From CALZJC01 sp963781065 (lineage in GTDB: Bacteria > Acidobacteriota > Thermoanaerobaculia > Multivoradales > JAHEKO01), in NCBI GenBank assembly GCA_963781065.1, contig CAWAET010000022.1:116906-180905 (forward strand): 64,000 nt of DNA. Reading direction: 5' to 3'. Below, in pieces: positions 24,678-31,667 of the stretch. Position 1 is the first letter of the stretch. Every line of letters starts with the position of its first letter. The translations under genes and the position numbers were made by a program. The notes below the pieces were generated by a model. That model saw nothing but the letters and a program-made list of their open reading frames with translations, made no database searches and had not been told where the DNA came from.

Positions 24678-24775
24678 TCTCTCGCGCTCCGCCGGCGACG
24701 GGCGCTCGACCGGCCCGGTCGAGGGCCCACGACCATTGAGACTCCGTGGCGTCCGGGGAAGTTCCCGGCGGGGCG

Positions 24776-26494
24776 TCAGCCGGCGGCGGCGATCAGCTCG
24801 CCCGGCTCGCTGTCGAAGCCGAAGTAGTCGAGCACACCGGCGGCGATCGCCTCGGCCACCCGCTGGCGGAACTCGCGGGTCTGGATCAGGCCGCGATCCT
24901 GCGAGTTGGCGAGGTTGCACACCTCGATGAGCACCGCGGTGGGCACCGCGTTGTAGCGCAGCACCGCCGGCACCCAGGGCCGCCGGCGGCGGACGATCTG
25001 CCGCCGAACCGGCTTGTCGGGATGCACCGCCAGATCGGCCGCCTCGAAGGCGCCCACCAGTTGGCGCGCCAGCTCGTGCGACTGGCCCTCGGCCTTGAGC
25101 AGCTCGTTCCGCGAGAAGCTGACCCGCGGCCGCTCGCGATACTCGCTGCGGGCGGCGTAGACCGCTCCGCTCTTGCCGTACTCGCCGCCGCGCAGCCGCG
25201 CCGACGGGATGTAGATCATGGCGCCTCGCAGCGACGGGTGCAGCGAGTCGGCGTGGATCGACAGGAAGACGACCTTGTCGGCGCCGACGCCCTCGCTACG
25301 CGCTTTGCGGAAGACGCTGTTGGACAGATACCAGCGCAGATGAACGCCCACCGTGGAGTCATCGATCGGGTAGGCCGGCTCGGTCAGCACCCGGTGGTCA
25401 CGCGAGTAGGGCAGCCGGTCACGGTCCTGGATGGCGAATCCGTTGCCGTCGCTGGTGGTGGCGATGACCCGCGCCGCGGTGGAGCTCTCCAGCAGCCGCT
25501 TGGCGCGGACCATGATGTCGTAGACGTAGAGACTCTCCCAGGTGCCATCGACCGAGGCGCCGACGTCCTGGCCGCCGTGACCGGCATCGAGCACCACGGT
25601 GACCCCGCGCAGCCGCGCGGCCACCACCGGATTGGCGAACCGGGCGCTTTCGATCAGGCCCGCCTCCCACTCCCGGCGCCGCGGATCGCCGGCCGGCAGG
25701 AACTCCGGCAGCAGCACGTCGAGAGGGATCTTCACCCTGTAGCCCACCGGGATCCGCTTGACGTCGCGGATCTGGTTGAACTTCGCCAGGTCGGCCGACA
25801 GGGAGTTGACGTCGTCGGAGTAGATCCGCCCGGTGAAGCGCACGACGACGCTCGAATAGAGCGCCTCACCAGCCTTCAAGCGGTAGATGGCGTGCTCGCC
25901 GGAGCGGTCGCGGCCGTACTCCAGGTAGTAGGGCGAGCTCGCCGGCAGGGCGGCGCGGAAGGCGGGGCGCAGCAGGCGCGCCGGCACCAGCAGGACCTGG
26001 CCGGGCTCCAGGTGATCGTCGGCCAGCCCGTTGGCGTCGCGGATGACTCGGTAGTTGTCGCCGCGGCCGGTGAACCACTCGGCGACGAGCCACAGGCTCT
26101 CGTGCCCGACCCGGTGGCGCCAGCCCTCGCTGACCGGCTGGTCGTCGTCGAAGACCCCCTGCACCACCCGCAGCTGGTTGGCCGGCGAGAGCAGCTCGAA
26201 CGGCAGGCGGTAGCGCTTGCCCAGCAGCAACCGCTTGCCGCCACCGTTGGCGGCGCCCACCTCCGAAGCCAGATTCACCGAGCCGGTCAGGCGCTCGGCA
26301 AAGCCCAGCCAACCCTCGCCCCGCCGCGGCGGCGCCTCGAGCATCAGCTGCTGCTGGTCGGTGAGGACGGCGCGGTCGCCCCCCGGCAGGGTGACCCGCG
26401 TCGCCGCCGATCCCGCCTGTGCCAGCAACGGAAGAACCAGGCCGAGCGACAGCCCGACTCCAATTCTTCTGCAACGGTCGATAGTTAGTGGCAT
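24776..26494 (-). CDS. N-acetylmuramoyl-L-alanine amidase with LysM-like repeats
   Basis: A 572-residue secreted cell-wall hydrolase. An N-terminal signal peptide (VGLSLGLVLPLLAQAGSA) is followed by two LysM-like modules (around HESLWLVAEWFTGRGDNYRV and about 90 residues later ALYSSVVVRFTGR) that should bind peptidoglycan. The C-terminal half is an Amidase_3 domain: VVLDAGHGGQD (zinc His), GTWESLYVYDI (zinc Glu), FLSIHADSL (zinc His) and VLIEVCNLAN (catalytic Glu). It cleaves the amide bond between N-acetylmuramic acid and the stem peptide. A hinge insertion of about 80 residues inside the amidase domain resembles regulatory helices of AmiB/AmiC. The start has AAGGA directly against the ATG, which is unusual. 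It transcribes away from the structured element at 26573-26907. Confidence 0.9.
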   Translation of the reverse strand: MPLTIDRCRRIGVGLSLGLVLPLLAQAGSAATRVTLPGGDRAVLTDQQQLMLEAPPRRGEGWLGFAERLTGSVNLASEVGAANGGGKRLLLGKRYRLPFELLSPANQLRVVQGVFDDDQPVSEGWRHRVGHESLWLVAEWFTGRGDNYRVIRDANGLADDHLEPGQVLLVPARLLRPAFRAALPASSPYYLEYGRDRSGEHAIYRLKAGEALYSSVVVRFTGRIYSDDVNSLSADLAKFNQIRDVKRIPVGYRVKIPLDVLLPEFLPAGDPRRREWEAGLIESARFANPVVAARLRGVTVVLDAGHGGQDVGASVDGTWESLYVYDIMVRAKRLLESSTAARVIATTSDGNGFAIQDRDRLPYSRDHRVLTEPAYPIDDSTVGVHLRWYLSNSVFRKARSEGVGADKVVFLSIHADSLHPSLRGAMIYIPSARLRGGEYGKSGAVYAARSEYRERPRVSFSRNELLKAEGQSHELARQLVGAFEAADLAVHPDKPVRRQIVRRRRPWVPAVLRYNAVPTAVLIEVCNLANSQDRGLIQTREFRQRVAEAIAAGVLDYFGFDSEPGELIAAAG

Positions 26495-26965
26495 TCCTTA
26501 AAGCATAATTTTAGGGTCTTGCCGCCCTCATGGCAACTCGCTCTCGCCGGGCACGGTGGGCGGCCACGCCGCTAGCAGCCCGTGGTAGAAGTCTGGATGG
26601 TCGCGCGACAAGGGCTTTCGGTTCGCCTGCAAGGCGCTCGGAGGAGTCGATGCGGTGTCATCGTCGACGACGAGCAACGCCGCAGGCGGGCCGAAACCCC
26701 TTGTCGCCCTTCGGGTTGCGGGCGGCATGGGGCCATCTGCGGCGTTCTTGCCCGGCTCTTGAGAGCCGGGCTGCGGTCGCGGGCGACTGCGTCGCCCTTG
26801 GAGGCCACGACTCGACGATGGCCCCGCATCGACTGCGCCGTGGCGCCTTGCATCTGGCCCCATGGCGCCCGCAACGCGGCCGTCCAGACTTCTACCACGG
26901 GCTGCTAGGCGTCGGCGGGCGGACACTTCTCCCCTCCCGCGGGCGGGCTGCTACGCTGAATCGAC
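26495..26965. other. Gene-free stretch carrying the three-way-junction element
   Basis: These 471 bases lie between two divergent genes. The first 35 bases are AT-rich for this genome (TAAAGCATAATTTTAGG) and probably contain the amidase promoter. Most of the remainder is the structured element at 26573-26907. The last 58 bases lead to the GTG start of the nucleotidyltransferase gene. Open frames of 90-150 codons on both strands follow from the inverted repeats and encode nothing recognisable. Confidence 0.7.
26573..26907 (+). ncRNA. 335-base element folding as a three-way junction with three long stems; RNA or MITE-like repeat
   Basis: The outer stem pairs 26573-26597 with 26883-26907 (25 of 25). 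It continues for seven more pairs (26598-26604 with 26876-26882, including two G-U pairs). Arm 1 pairs 26605-26630 with 26682-26707 (one C-C mismatch at the eleventh pair and two G-U pairs). Arm 2 pairs 26715-26735 with 26855-26875 (one mismatch, again at the eleventh pair). Arms 1 and 2 are joined by seven bases. Arm 1 ends in a GGCGCTCG/CGAG-CGCC extension and a CGATG-CGGTGT-CATCG hairpin. Arm 2 carries CCCGGCTC-TTGA-GAGCCGGG (26751-26770), GGGCGAC-TGC-GTCGCCC (26781-26797) and CGATG-GCCCCG-CATCG (26816-26831). All four wobble positions are G-U only when the plus strand is read as RNA. No terminator or target duplication is seen. Whether it is a transcribed RNA, a leader of the next gene or a mobile palindrome is open. 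Confidence 0.65.
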
Positions 26966-28243
26966 GTGAGCTCGACCGACCCCAGGCTGCTGGCCCTGCT
27001 CGACCAACAGGTCCCCCGCGCCCTGCGCGCCGCCGCCGGTGGCACCGCCGCCCACCTGGTCGGCGGCGTCGTGCGCGACCGCCTGCTGGAGATTGCCGGC
27101 AGCGACTTCGACGCGGTCGTGGCGGCGCAAGGCCCGATCATCGCCCGGCGCCTGGCGCGCGCCCTGCCGGCCCGGCTGGTGGAGCTCGGCGGCATCAGGT
27201 TCGCGGCCTACCGGCTGGTCGGCGCCGGCTTCGTGCTCGATCTGTGGGACCGCGAGGGACAGAGCCTGCAGAAGGACCTGGCACGGCGGGACTTCACCGT
27301 CAACGCCATCGCGCTCAACGTCGTCAGCGGGCGGCTGGTCGATCCGTTCGCGGGCCGGGACGATCTCGCCCGCCGGCGGCTGCGGGCGACGACGCCCGGG
27401 GTCTTTGCCGACGACCCCCTGCGCGCGCTGCGGCTGGTGCGCCTCGCCCTCCAGCTGCCCGGCTTCAGCGCCGAGGCCGCCACCGTCGATCTGGCCCGCG
27501 CCTCGGCGAGCGGGCTCGCCGGGGTTGCCGCGGAACGGGTACGCGACGAGCTCGCCAAGGTGCTGCGCTCCCGGCAATTCGCCGCCGGGCTGGCTCTGCT
27601 TGGCGAGCTCGACCTCTATCCCGGGCTGCTCCGGGGCCGCCCCGGACAGCCGGGCGACGGCCGGCCGGCGGGCCGGCTCGCGGCCAGGCTCGAGCCGGCA
27701 CTCGACCATCTGCGGGATCTCGGCGAGCTCCCGCACGGCCGGCTCGAGCCCGCGGGTCCGCGGCTCGCCATTCTGTTCTCGGGCCTGGGCCGGCAAGCGG
27801 GCGAGGCGGCGGCGGCGCTCGAGAGCTGCCGCCGGACCGGCTACCTGACCGGCCGCGAGGCGGCCCGCTGCCGCCGGCTGCTGGGCTGCCGTGAGACTCC
27901 CGGCGGGGAGGCCGCGGCTCGCTGGTTCCTGCATCGGTGGGGCGAGCAGTGGCCGGCCGCGGCCGCCACCCTGGCGGCGCTGGCCGAGCCGGCACCCGCC
28001 GCGGCCGCCTGGCGCCGGCTCGTCGCCGACCTGGTCGGGCTGGCCGAGCGCCAGGCGGCGGCGATCTTCGCTCCGCCGCCGCTGCTCGGCGGCGACGAAA
28101 TCCGCCAACTGCTGGGCCTGCCGCCCGGTCCGCGGTTGGGCCGCGAGGTGGCGCGGCTGCGCCGGGCCCAGGTCGAGGGTCGGGTCAGCGACCGGGCGGG
28201 CGCCGCGGCGCTGCTCAGGACCCCTGCATCAGCCGCTGATTGA
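26966..28243 (+). CDS. tRNA nucleotidyltransferase / poly(A) polymerase family protein
   Basis: A 425-residue class II nucleotidyltransferase. The N-terminal catalytic domain has HLVGGVVRDRLLE and then GSDFDAVV, the equivalent of the D-x-D metal site, followed by QKDLARRDFTVNAIALNV and VFADDPLRALRLVRLALQLP. These are the standard motifs A to C of bacterial CCA-adding enzymes and poly(A) polymerases. The C-terminal part is helical without an HD phosphohydrolase motif. The metal motif reads DFDAV where DxD enzymes have DID(L/V)V, so both acidic residues are kept. Since the tRNA-Pro here encodes its own CCA, the role may be end repair. GTG 26966 is the start; its 3' end overlaps the convergent pilT by 29 bases. 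Confidence 0.8.
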   Translation: MSSTDPRLLALLDQQVPRALRAAAGGTAAHLVGGVVRDRLLEIAGSDFDAVVAAQGPIIARRLARALPARLVELGGIRFAAYRLVGAGFVLDLWDREGQSLQKDLARRDFTVNAIALNVVSGRLVDPFAGRDDLARRRLRATTPGVFADDPLRALRLVRLALQLPGFSAEAATVDLARASASGLAGVAAERVRDELAKVLRSRQFAAGLALLGELDLYPGLLRGRPGQPGDGRPAGRLAARLEPALDHLRDLGELPHGRLEPAGPRLAILFSGLGRQAGEAAAALESCRRTGYLTGREAARCRRLLGCRETPGGEAAARWFLHRWGEQWPAAAATLAALAEPAPAAAAWRRLVADLVGLAERQAAAIFAPPPLLGGDEIRQLLGLPPGPRLGREVARLRRAQVEGRVSDRAGAAALLRTPASAAD

Positions 28244-29615
28244 GCTCCTTGATCCGCTCCGCCAGCTTGTCGATCTTCTCCTGCGCCTCGCGCCGCAGCC
28301 GGCTGTACTCGGAGCGCATCTTCTCGCCCTGCTCGGTGATGTCCTTGATCTGCGCGTTGAGCTGCTGAATTCGCCGATCCCGCTCGCGCAGGTCCTCCTC
28401 CATCCCCGCCATCTGGCTCTCCACCTCGGCCGTGTGCAGCTTGGCCTTCTCCTCCTGCTCCTCATACAGCTTGCGGTACTGCTGCAGCTGCATGATCTGC
28501 GAAAAATCGGCCGGGGACGGACTCATGTCGCCTCCTTCTTCCTCAATGCCGGGGAACATCCGCCGCAGCTGCAGCGAGAGATCCTCGGGCTCCGGCGACT
28601 GCCGCATCGCCTCCTGGTAGGTGATCGTGCCGTGCACGAGCAGCGACAGCAGCGACTGGTTCATCGTCTGCATCTTGTGGAACGCGACCGAGCTCTGGAT
28701 CTCCTCGTGCAGCATCGCGGTCTCGCCCGCCTCGATCAGCTGCGCGACTCGCGGCGTTCCGCGCAGGATCTCGAGCGCCGCGATCCGCCCCTCGGCGTCG
28801 CTGCGTTCAACCAGCTGCATCGAGATCACCCCCTTGAGGGTCTGGGCGAGCTGTTGGCGGACCTGCTTCTGCTGCTGCGGCGGGAAGTTGTCCAGGATGC
28901 GGTCGATCGTCTGCGAAGCGCTGTTGGTGTGCAGGGTCGAGAAGACCAGGTGGCCGGTCTCGGCGGCGGTGATCACCGTCGCCACGGTCTCGGGGTCGCG
29001 CATCTCACCGACCATGATGACGTCCGGGTCCTGGCGCATGGCGTTGCGCAGCGCGAGCGAGAAGTCGCGGGTATCGGTGCCGATCTCGCGCTGGGAGATC
29101 GAGGCGACGTCGTCGGCGAAGAGATACTCGATGGGGTCCTCGATGGTGATCAGGTGGACCGAGCGCTCCTTGGCGATCTTCCGCACCAGCGCGGCCAGCG
29201 TCGTCGACTTGCCGCTGCCGGTGGGCCCGGTCACCAGGACCAGCCCCATCGGCAGCTCGCAGAGCTCGCCCAACGACTCCGGCAGGTCGAGATCCACCAG
29301 ATCGCGGATCTCGTAGGGGATCCGCCGGAAGGCGGCGGCCATGGTGCCCCGCTGGCGGTAGATGTTGCCGCGAAAACGGGCCAGGCCCGGGACGCCGTGA
29401 CCGAGGTCGAGGGCCATCCGCTCTTCGAGCTGGCTCTTCTGCGCCGGAGTCAGGATGGCGAGCACCATCTCCTCGATCTCGGTCGGCTGCAACGGATCCG
29501 CTTCGATCGGCATCAGCCGGCCGTGGATGCGCAACAGCGGCGGGCGCATCGGCTTGAGATGCAGATCCGAGGCGCCCTTGTCGGTCATCAGGCGCAAGAG
29601 TGCGTTCAGCTGCAT
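28215..29615 (-). CDS. pilT: PilT-type twitching-motility ATPase with C-terminal coiled coil
   Basis: A 466-residue secretion ATPase of the PilT retraction-motor type. The N-terminus is MQLNALLRLMTDKGASDLHL. Walker A is LVLVTGPTGSGKST, the Asp box follows with ITIEDPIEY, Walker B is DPDVIMVGEMRDPETV, and the His box is GHLVFSTLHT. It retracts type IV pili by ATP hydrolysis at the inner membrane. The usual AIRNLIRE helix is replaced by HEEIQSSVAFHKMQTMNQSL. After about residue 365 there is an extra 100-residue charged heptad-like region (QYRKLYEEQEEKAKL, IQQLNAQIKDITEQGEKM, KIDKLAERIKELNQRL) predicted to form a long coiled coil. Ordinary PilT is about 345 residues. The gene overlaps the convergent nucleotidyltransferase gene by 29 bases. 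Confidence 0.9.
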   Translation of the reverse strand: MQLNALLRLMTDKGASDLHLKPMRPPLLRIHGRLMPIEADPLQPTEIEEMVLAILTPAQKSQLEERMALDLGHGVPGLARFRGNIYRQRGTMAAAFRRIPYEIRDLVDLDLPESLGELCELPMGLVLVTGPTGSGKSTTLAALVRKIAKERSVHLITIEDPIEYLFADDVASISQREIGTDTRDFSLALRNAMRQDPDVIMVGEMRDPETVATVITAAETGHLVFSTLHTNSASQTIDRILDNFPPQQQKQVRQQLAQTLKGVISMQLVERSDAEGRIAALEILRGTPRVAQLIEAGETAMLHEEIQSSVAFHKMQTMNQSLLSLLVHGTITYQEAMRQSPEPEDLSLQLRRMFPGIEEEGGDMSPSPADFSQIMQLQQYRKLYEEQEEKAKLHTAEVESQMAGMEEDLRERDRRIQQLNAQIKDITEQGEKMRSEYSRLRREAQEKIDKLAERIKELNQRLMQGS

Positions 29616-29630
29616 GATCCGACGGGATTG

Positions 29631-29651
29631 TTACACGACTTCTTTTCCCAT
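29631..29651 (-). CDS. Possible six-residue leader ORF before pilT
   Basis: On the minus strand AAGGAG is followed nine bases later by ATG GGA AAA GAA GTC GTG TAA, encoding MGKEVV. The stop lies 15 bases before the pilT ATG and in the same frame. This mini-ORF has a much better ribosome-binding site than pilT itself. The Shine-Dalgarno lies in the loop of a perfect hairpin (29654-29671). It may couple or attenuate pilT translation; it may also be chance. Confidence 0.3.
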   Translation of the reverse strand: MGKEVV

Positions 29652-29653
29652 GA

Positions 29654-29671
29654 CCGTGAACTCCTTCACGG
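29654..29671 (-). promoter_or_regulatory. Hairpin presenting GGAG upstream of pilT
   Basis: Read on the minus strand, CCGTGAA-GGAG-TTCACGG is a perfect seven-pair stem with the ribosome-binding-like GGAG as its four-base loop. It lies 39 bases before the pilT start and 55 bases after the lexA stop. It is followed by GGAAAAGAAG, not by a T-run, so it is not a normal intrinsic terminator. Confidence 0.45.
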
Positions 29672-29725
29672 CGACCGTTGCAACCGCCGGCCGTTGCGCA
29701 TTCAGCCCCCGCGGGCCGGCGACCT

Positions 29726-30343
29726 TCAGAAGCGGCGCATCAGGCCAACCACGATCCCCTGCAGCCGCAGATCCCGCGCCGGCACGTAGAGCGGCTCCAT
29801 GCGCGGATTCGCCGGCTGCAGCCGGACCGTCTCCCCCTCGGGGAAATACCTCTTGAGGGTCACGTCCTCGCCCAGAAGGGCCACCACCATCTGTCCCGGC
29901 TGGGCCAGCTTCTGCTGCTGGACGACCACGAAGTCGCCATCGTGCACCCCCTCGTCGATCATCGAGTCGCCGACGACCTTGAGCACGTAGTGGCGGCCGG
30001 GGCCGGAAGCCAGCAGCTGCTCGGGCACGGTCACCTGCTCGTCGCCGGCGATCGCCTCGATCGGCCGGCCCGCGGCGATGCGCCCGAAGTACGGCACGTG
30101 GCGGGCCGAGGCGGCGCTCTCGGCGGCAGGCTCGGTGAGCTCGACCCCCCGCTTCTGGTTCCAGTGACGGGTCAGGTAGCCCTTCTCCTCAAGCAGCTTC
30201 AGGTGCTTGTGGACGGTACCGTAGGAGGAGTAGCCGAAGCGGTCACAGATCTCGCGGTGGGTCGGCGAGATCCCTTCGCGACGCTGGAAGTCGCGGATGA
30301 AGTCGAGGATCTGCCGCTGGCGGGCGGTCAGGAAGCGGGCCAT
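29726..30343 (-). CDS. lexA: LexA-type SOS repressor
   Basis: A 205-residue repressor. The N-terminal winged helix (MARFLTARQRQILDFIRDFQ, ISPTHREICDRFGYSSYGTV, HLKLLEEKGYLTR) binds operators. The C-terminal S24 peptidase-like domain has the self-cleavage Ala-Gly in GRIAAGRPIEA, the nucleophile Ser in GDSMIDEGVHDGD, and the general-base Lys in LLGEDVTLKRYF. RecA-stimulated cleavage should derepress the SOS regulon. ATG 30343 begins the conserved domain; an open frame extends 32 codons upstream but without family character. It is divergent from the bactofilin gene. I could not identify a LexA box with confidence because the motif differs between phyla. Confidence 0.95.
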   Translation of the reverse strand: MARFLTARQRQILDFIRDFQRREGISPTHREICDRFGYSSYGTVHKHLKLLEEKGYLTRHWNQKRGVELTEPAAESAASARHVPYFGRIAAGRPIEAIAGDEQVTVPEQLLASGPGRHYVLKVVGDSMIDEGVHDGDFVVVQQQKLAQPGQMVVALLGEDVTLKRYFPEGETVRLQPANPRMEPLYVPARDLRLQGIVVGLMRRF

Positions 30344-30432
30344 GGACGGATGGTAGCGCAAACGGGGCGTAAATCCAAGCCGCCCAACGTGCCGCCCGCC
30401 GTCGGGTGGCACCGCCCGCGTCCTCGCCCGCC

Positions 30433-30461
30433 TTGACATCGCCCCGGCCCTTGGCTACCTT
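30433..30461 (+). promoter_or_regulatory. Sigma-70-type promoter of the bactofilin gene
   Basis: TTGACA at 30433-30438 and TACCTT at 30456-30461 are separated by 17 bases, with the expected transcription start about 16 bases before the ATG at 30484. This is one of the best -35/-10 pairs in the window. It lies about 90 bases from the divergent lexA start. Confidence 0.7.
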
Positions 30462-30483
30462 GAGCTTCCACCGAGGAGACACG

Positions 30484-30975
30484 ATGGCCTGGAAACGAAA
30501 CGAGCCCCAACCGCCCGCCGCATCGCCGCCACAGCCCGCCCCACAGCCGGCCCGACGACCGGGTGACAGCGCCACGATTGGCGCCTCGATCCGCATCAAG
30601 GGAGACCTGAGCGGCGACGAGGATCTGCTCGTCCAGGGCCAGATCCAGGGGACGATCAAGCTGCAAAGCCACAACGTGACCGTCGGCCCCAGCGGCCGCG
30701 TCAAGGCCGACATCCGCGGCCGCACCATCCGCGTCGAGGGAGAGGTCGACGGCAACCTCTACGGCGAAGAGGAGATCGTGATCCGCGCCTCCGGGCGGGT
30801 CCAGGGCAACCTGCAAGCGCCGCGCGTGACGCTGGAGAACGGCTCCAACTTCAAGGGCAGTATCGACATGGACGCCGCGGGCCAGAGACAGCCGGCGGCG
30901 GCCGGCCCCGCAGCCAGACCGGCGCCGAGCCCCGCCGTCGGCGCCAAACCGGCAACCGGTCCCAGCAAGGGCTGA
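30484..30975 (+). CDS. Bactofilin family cytoskeletal protein
   Basis: A 163-residue protein with a Pro-rich N-terminal tail, a central right-handed beta-helix (residues about 28-130) and a Pro/Ala-rich C-terminal tail. The helix rungs show in SATIGASIRIKGDLSGDEDL, VQGQIQGTIKLQSHNVTVGP, GRVKADIRGRTIRVEGEVDG and NLYGEEEIVIRASGRVQGNL. Bactofilins polymerise without nucleotide and scaffold cell-shape, stalk or chromosome functions at the membrane. ATG 30484 has GAGGAG upstream. It heads a rightward group with a methyltransferase-like gene and the M16 peptidase pair. Confidence 0.93.
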   Translation: MAWKRNEPQPPAASPPQPAPQPARRPGDSATIGASIRIKGDLSGDEDLLVQGQIQGTIKLQSHNVTVGPSGRVKADIRGRTIRVEGEVDGNLYGEEEIVIRASGRVQGNLQAPRVTLENGSNFKGSIDMDAAGQRQPAAAGPAARPAPSPAVGAKPATGPSKG

Positions 30976-30983
30976 CCCCAGGC

Positions 30984-31643
30984 TTGCCCGCCACCCCACC
31001 GCAGTCGATGGCCGACCTCCGGCAGACCGGCGGCGGCGAGCAGCAGACGCTCGGCCTCGGACCGATCCTGCGCGAGCTGGAACGGCGCCGGCGGCCGCGG
31101 GTGCTCGACCTGGGCCCGGCCCTCGGCGTCAGCGTCGAGTTCCTGGCGGGCTACTCGGTACAGCTGTTCATCGCCGATCTCTACCGCTCGTTGCGCTCGT
31201 CGACCGGCCAGCTGCCGCCGGATGCGACCCGGCTCGAGCGGGCGCTGGAGGAACAGCTGCCGGTACCGGCGGAGGGTCCCTTCGACCTGGTGCTGGCCTG
31301 GGACCTGCTCAACTACTTTCCCGCCGACCAGCTGGAGGCCCTGGGGCAGCATCTCGGCGCGCTCTGCCGGCCGGGCGGCAAGCTGTTCGCCCTGGTAGCC
31401 ACTCGGGGACCGATCTGCGACCGACCGATGAACTTCGAGATCGTCGCCGTGGATCTGCTGCGCGCCAGCCCCACCGCGCCGTGCGAGCGGCCCAGCCCGG
31501 GCTACCACGAGACCGCCCTGGAACGCCTGCTGGATGCCTTCGCGGTCCAGACATCATTCCTGCTGCGCAACGGCATGCAGGAGTACGTGTTCACCCGCCG
31601 CGTCGGCAACCCGACGCCGACACGACCGGCCGCCGGCAGCTAG
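30984..31643 (+). CDS. Class I SAM methyltransferase-like protein, function unknown
   Basis: This 219-residue protein looks like a degenerate Rossmann-fold methyltransferase: RVLDLGPALGVSVEFLAGY resembles motif I (though it lacks the full D-x-G-x-G), FDLVLAWDLLNYFPADQLEA is a good motif IV/post-motif region, and LCRPGGKLFALVA fits motif VI. No substrate-specific feature is recognisable. The listed start is a TTG; ATG 31008 is equally possible because the first residues are unstructured. It begins eight bases after the bactofilin stop, so both are probably on one mRNA. Confidence 0.55.
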   Translation: MPATPPQSMADLRQTGGGEQQTLGLGPILRELERRRRPRVLDLGPALGVSVEFLAGYSVQLFIADLYRSLRSSTGQLPPDATRLERALEEQLPVPAEGPFDLVLAWDLLNYFPADQLEALGQHLGALCRPGGKLFALVATRGPICDRPMNFEIVAVDLLRASPTAPCERPSPGYHETALERLLDAFAVQTSFLLRNGMQEYVFTRRVGNPTPTRPAAGS

Positions 31644-31667
31644 CGTCCCTCCTCGTCAACTGAATCG

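Noticed and set aside
26528..26926. Small genes inside the three-way-junction element (for example a 132-codon leftward frame and a 108-codon rightward frame)
   Set aside because: The frames arise from the inverted repeats, the two strands give related peptides from the arms, and no ribosome site or known domain is present.
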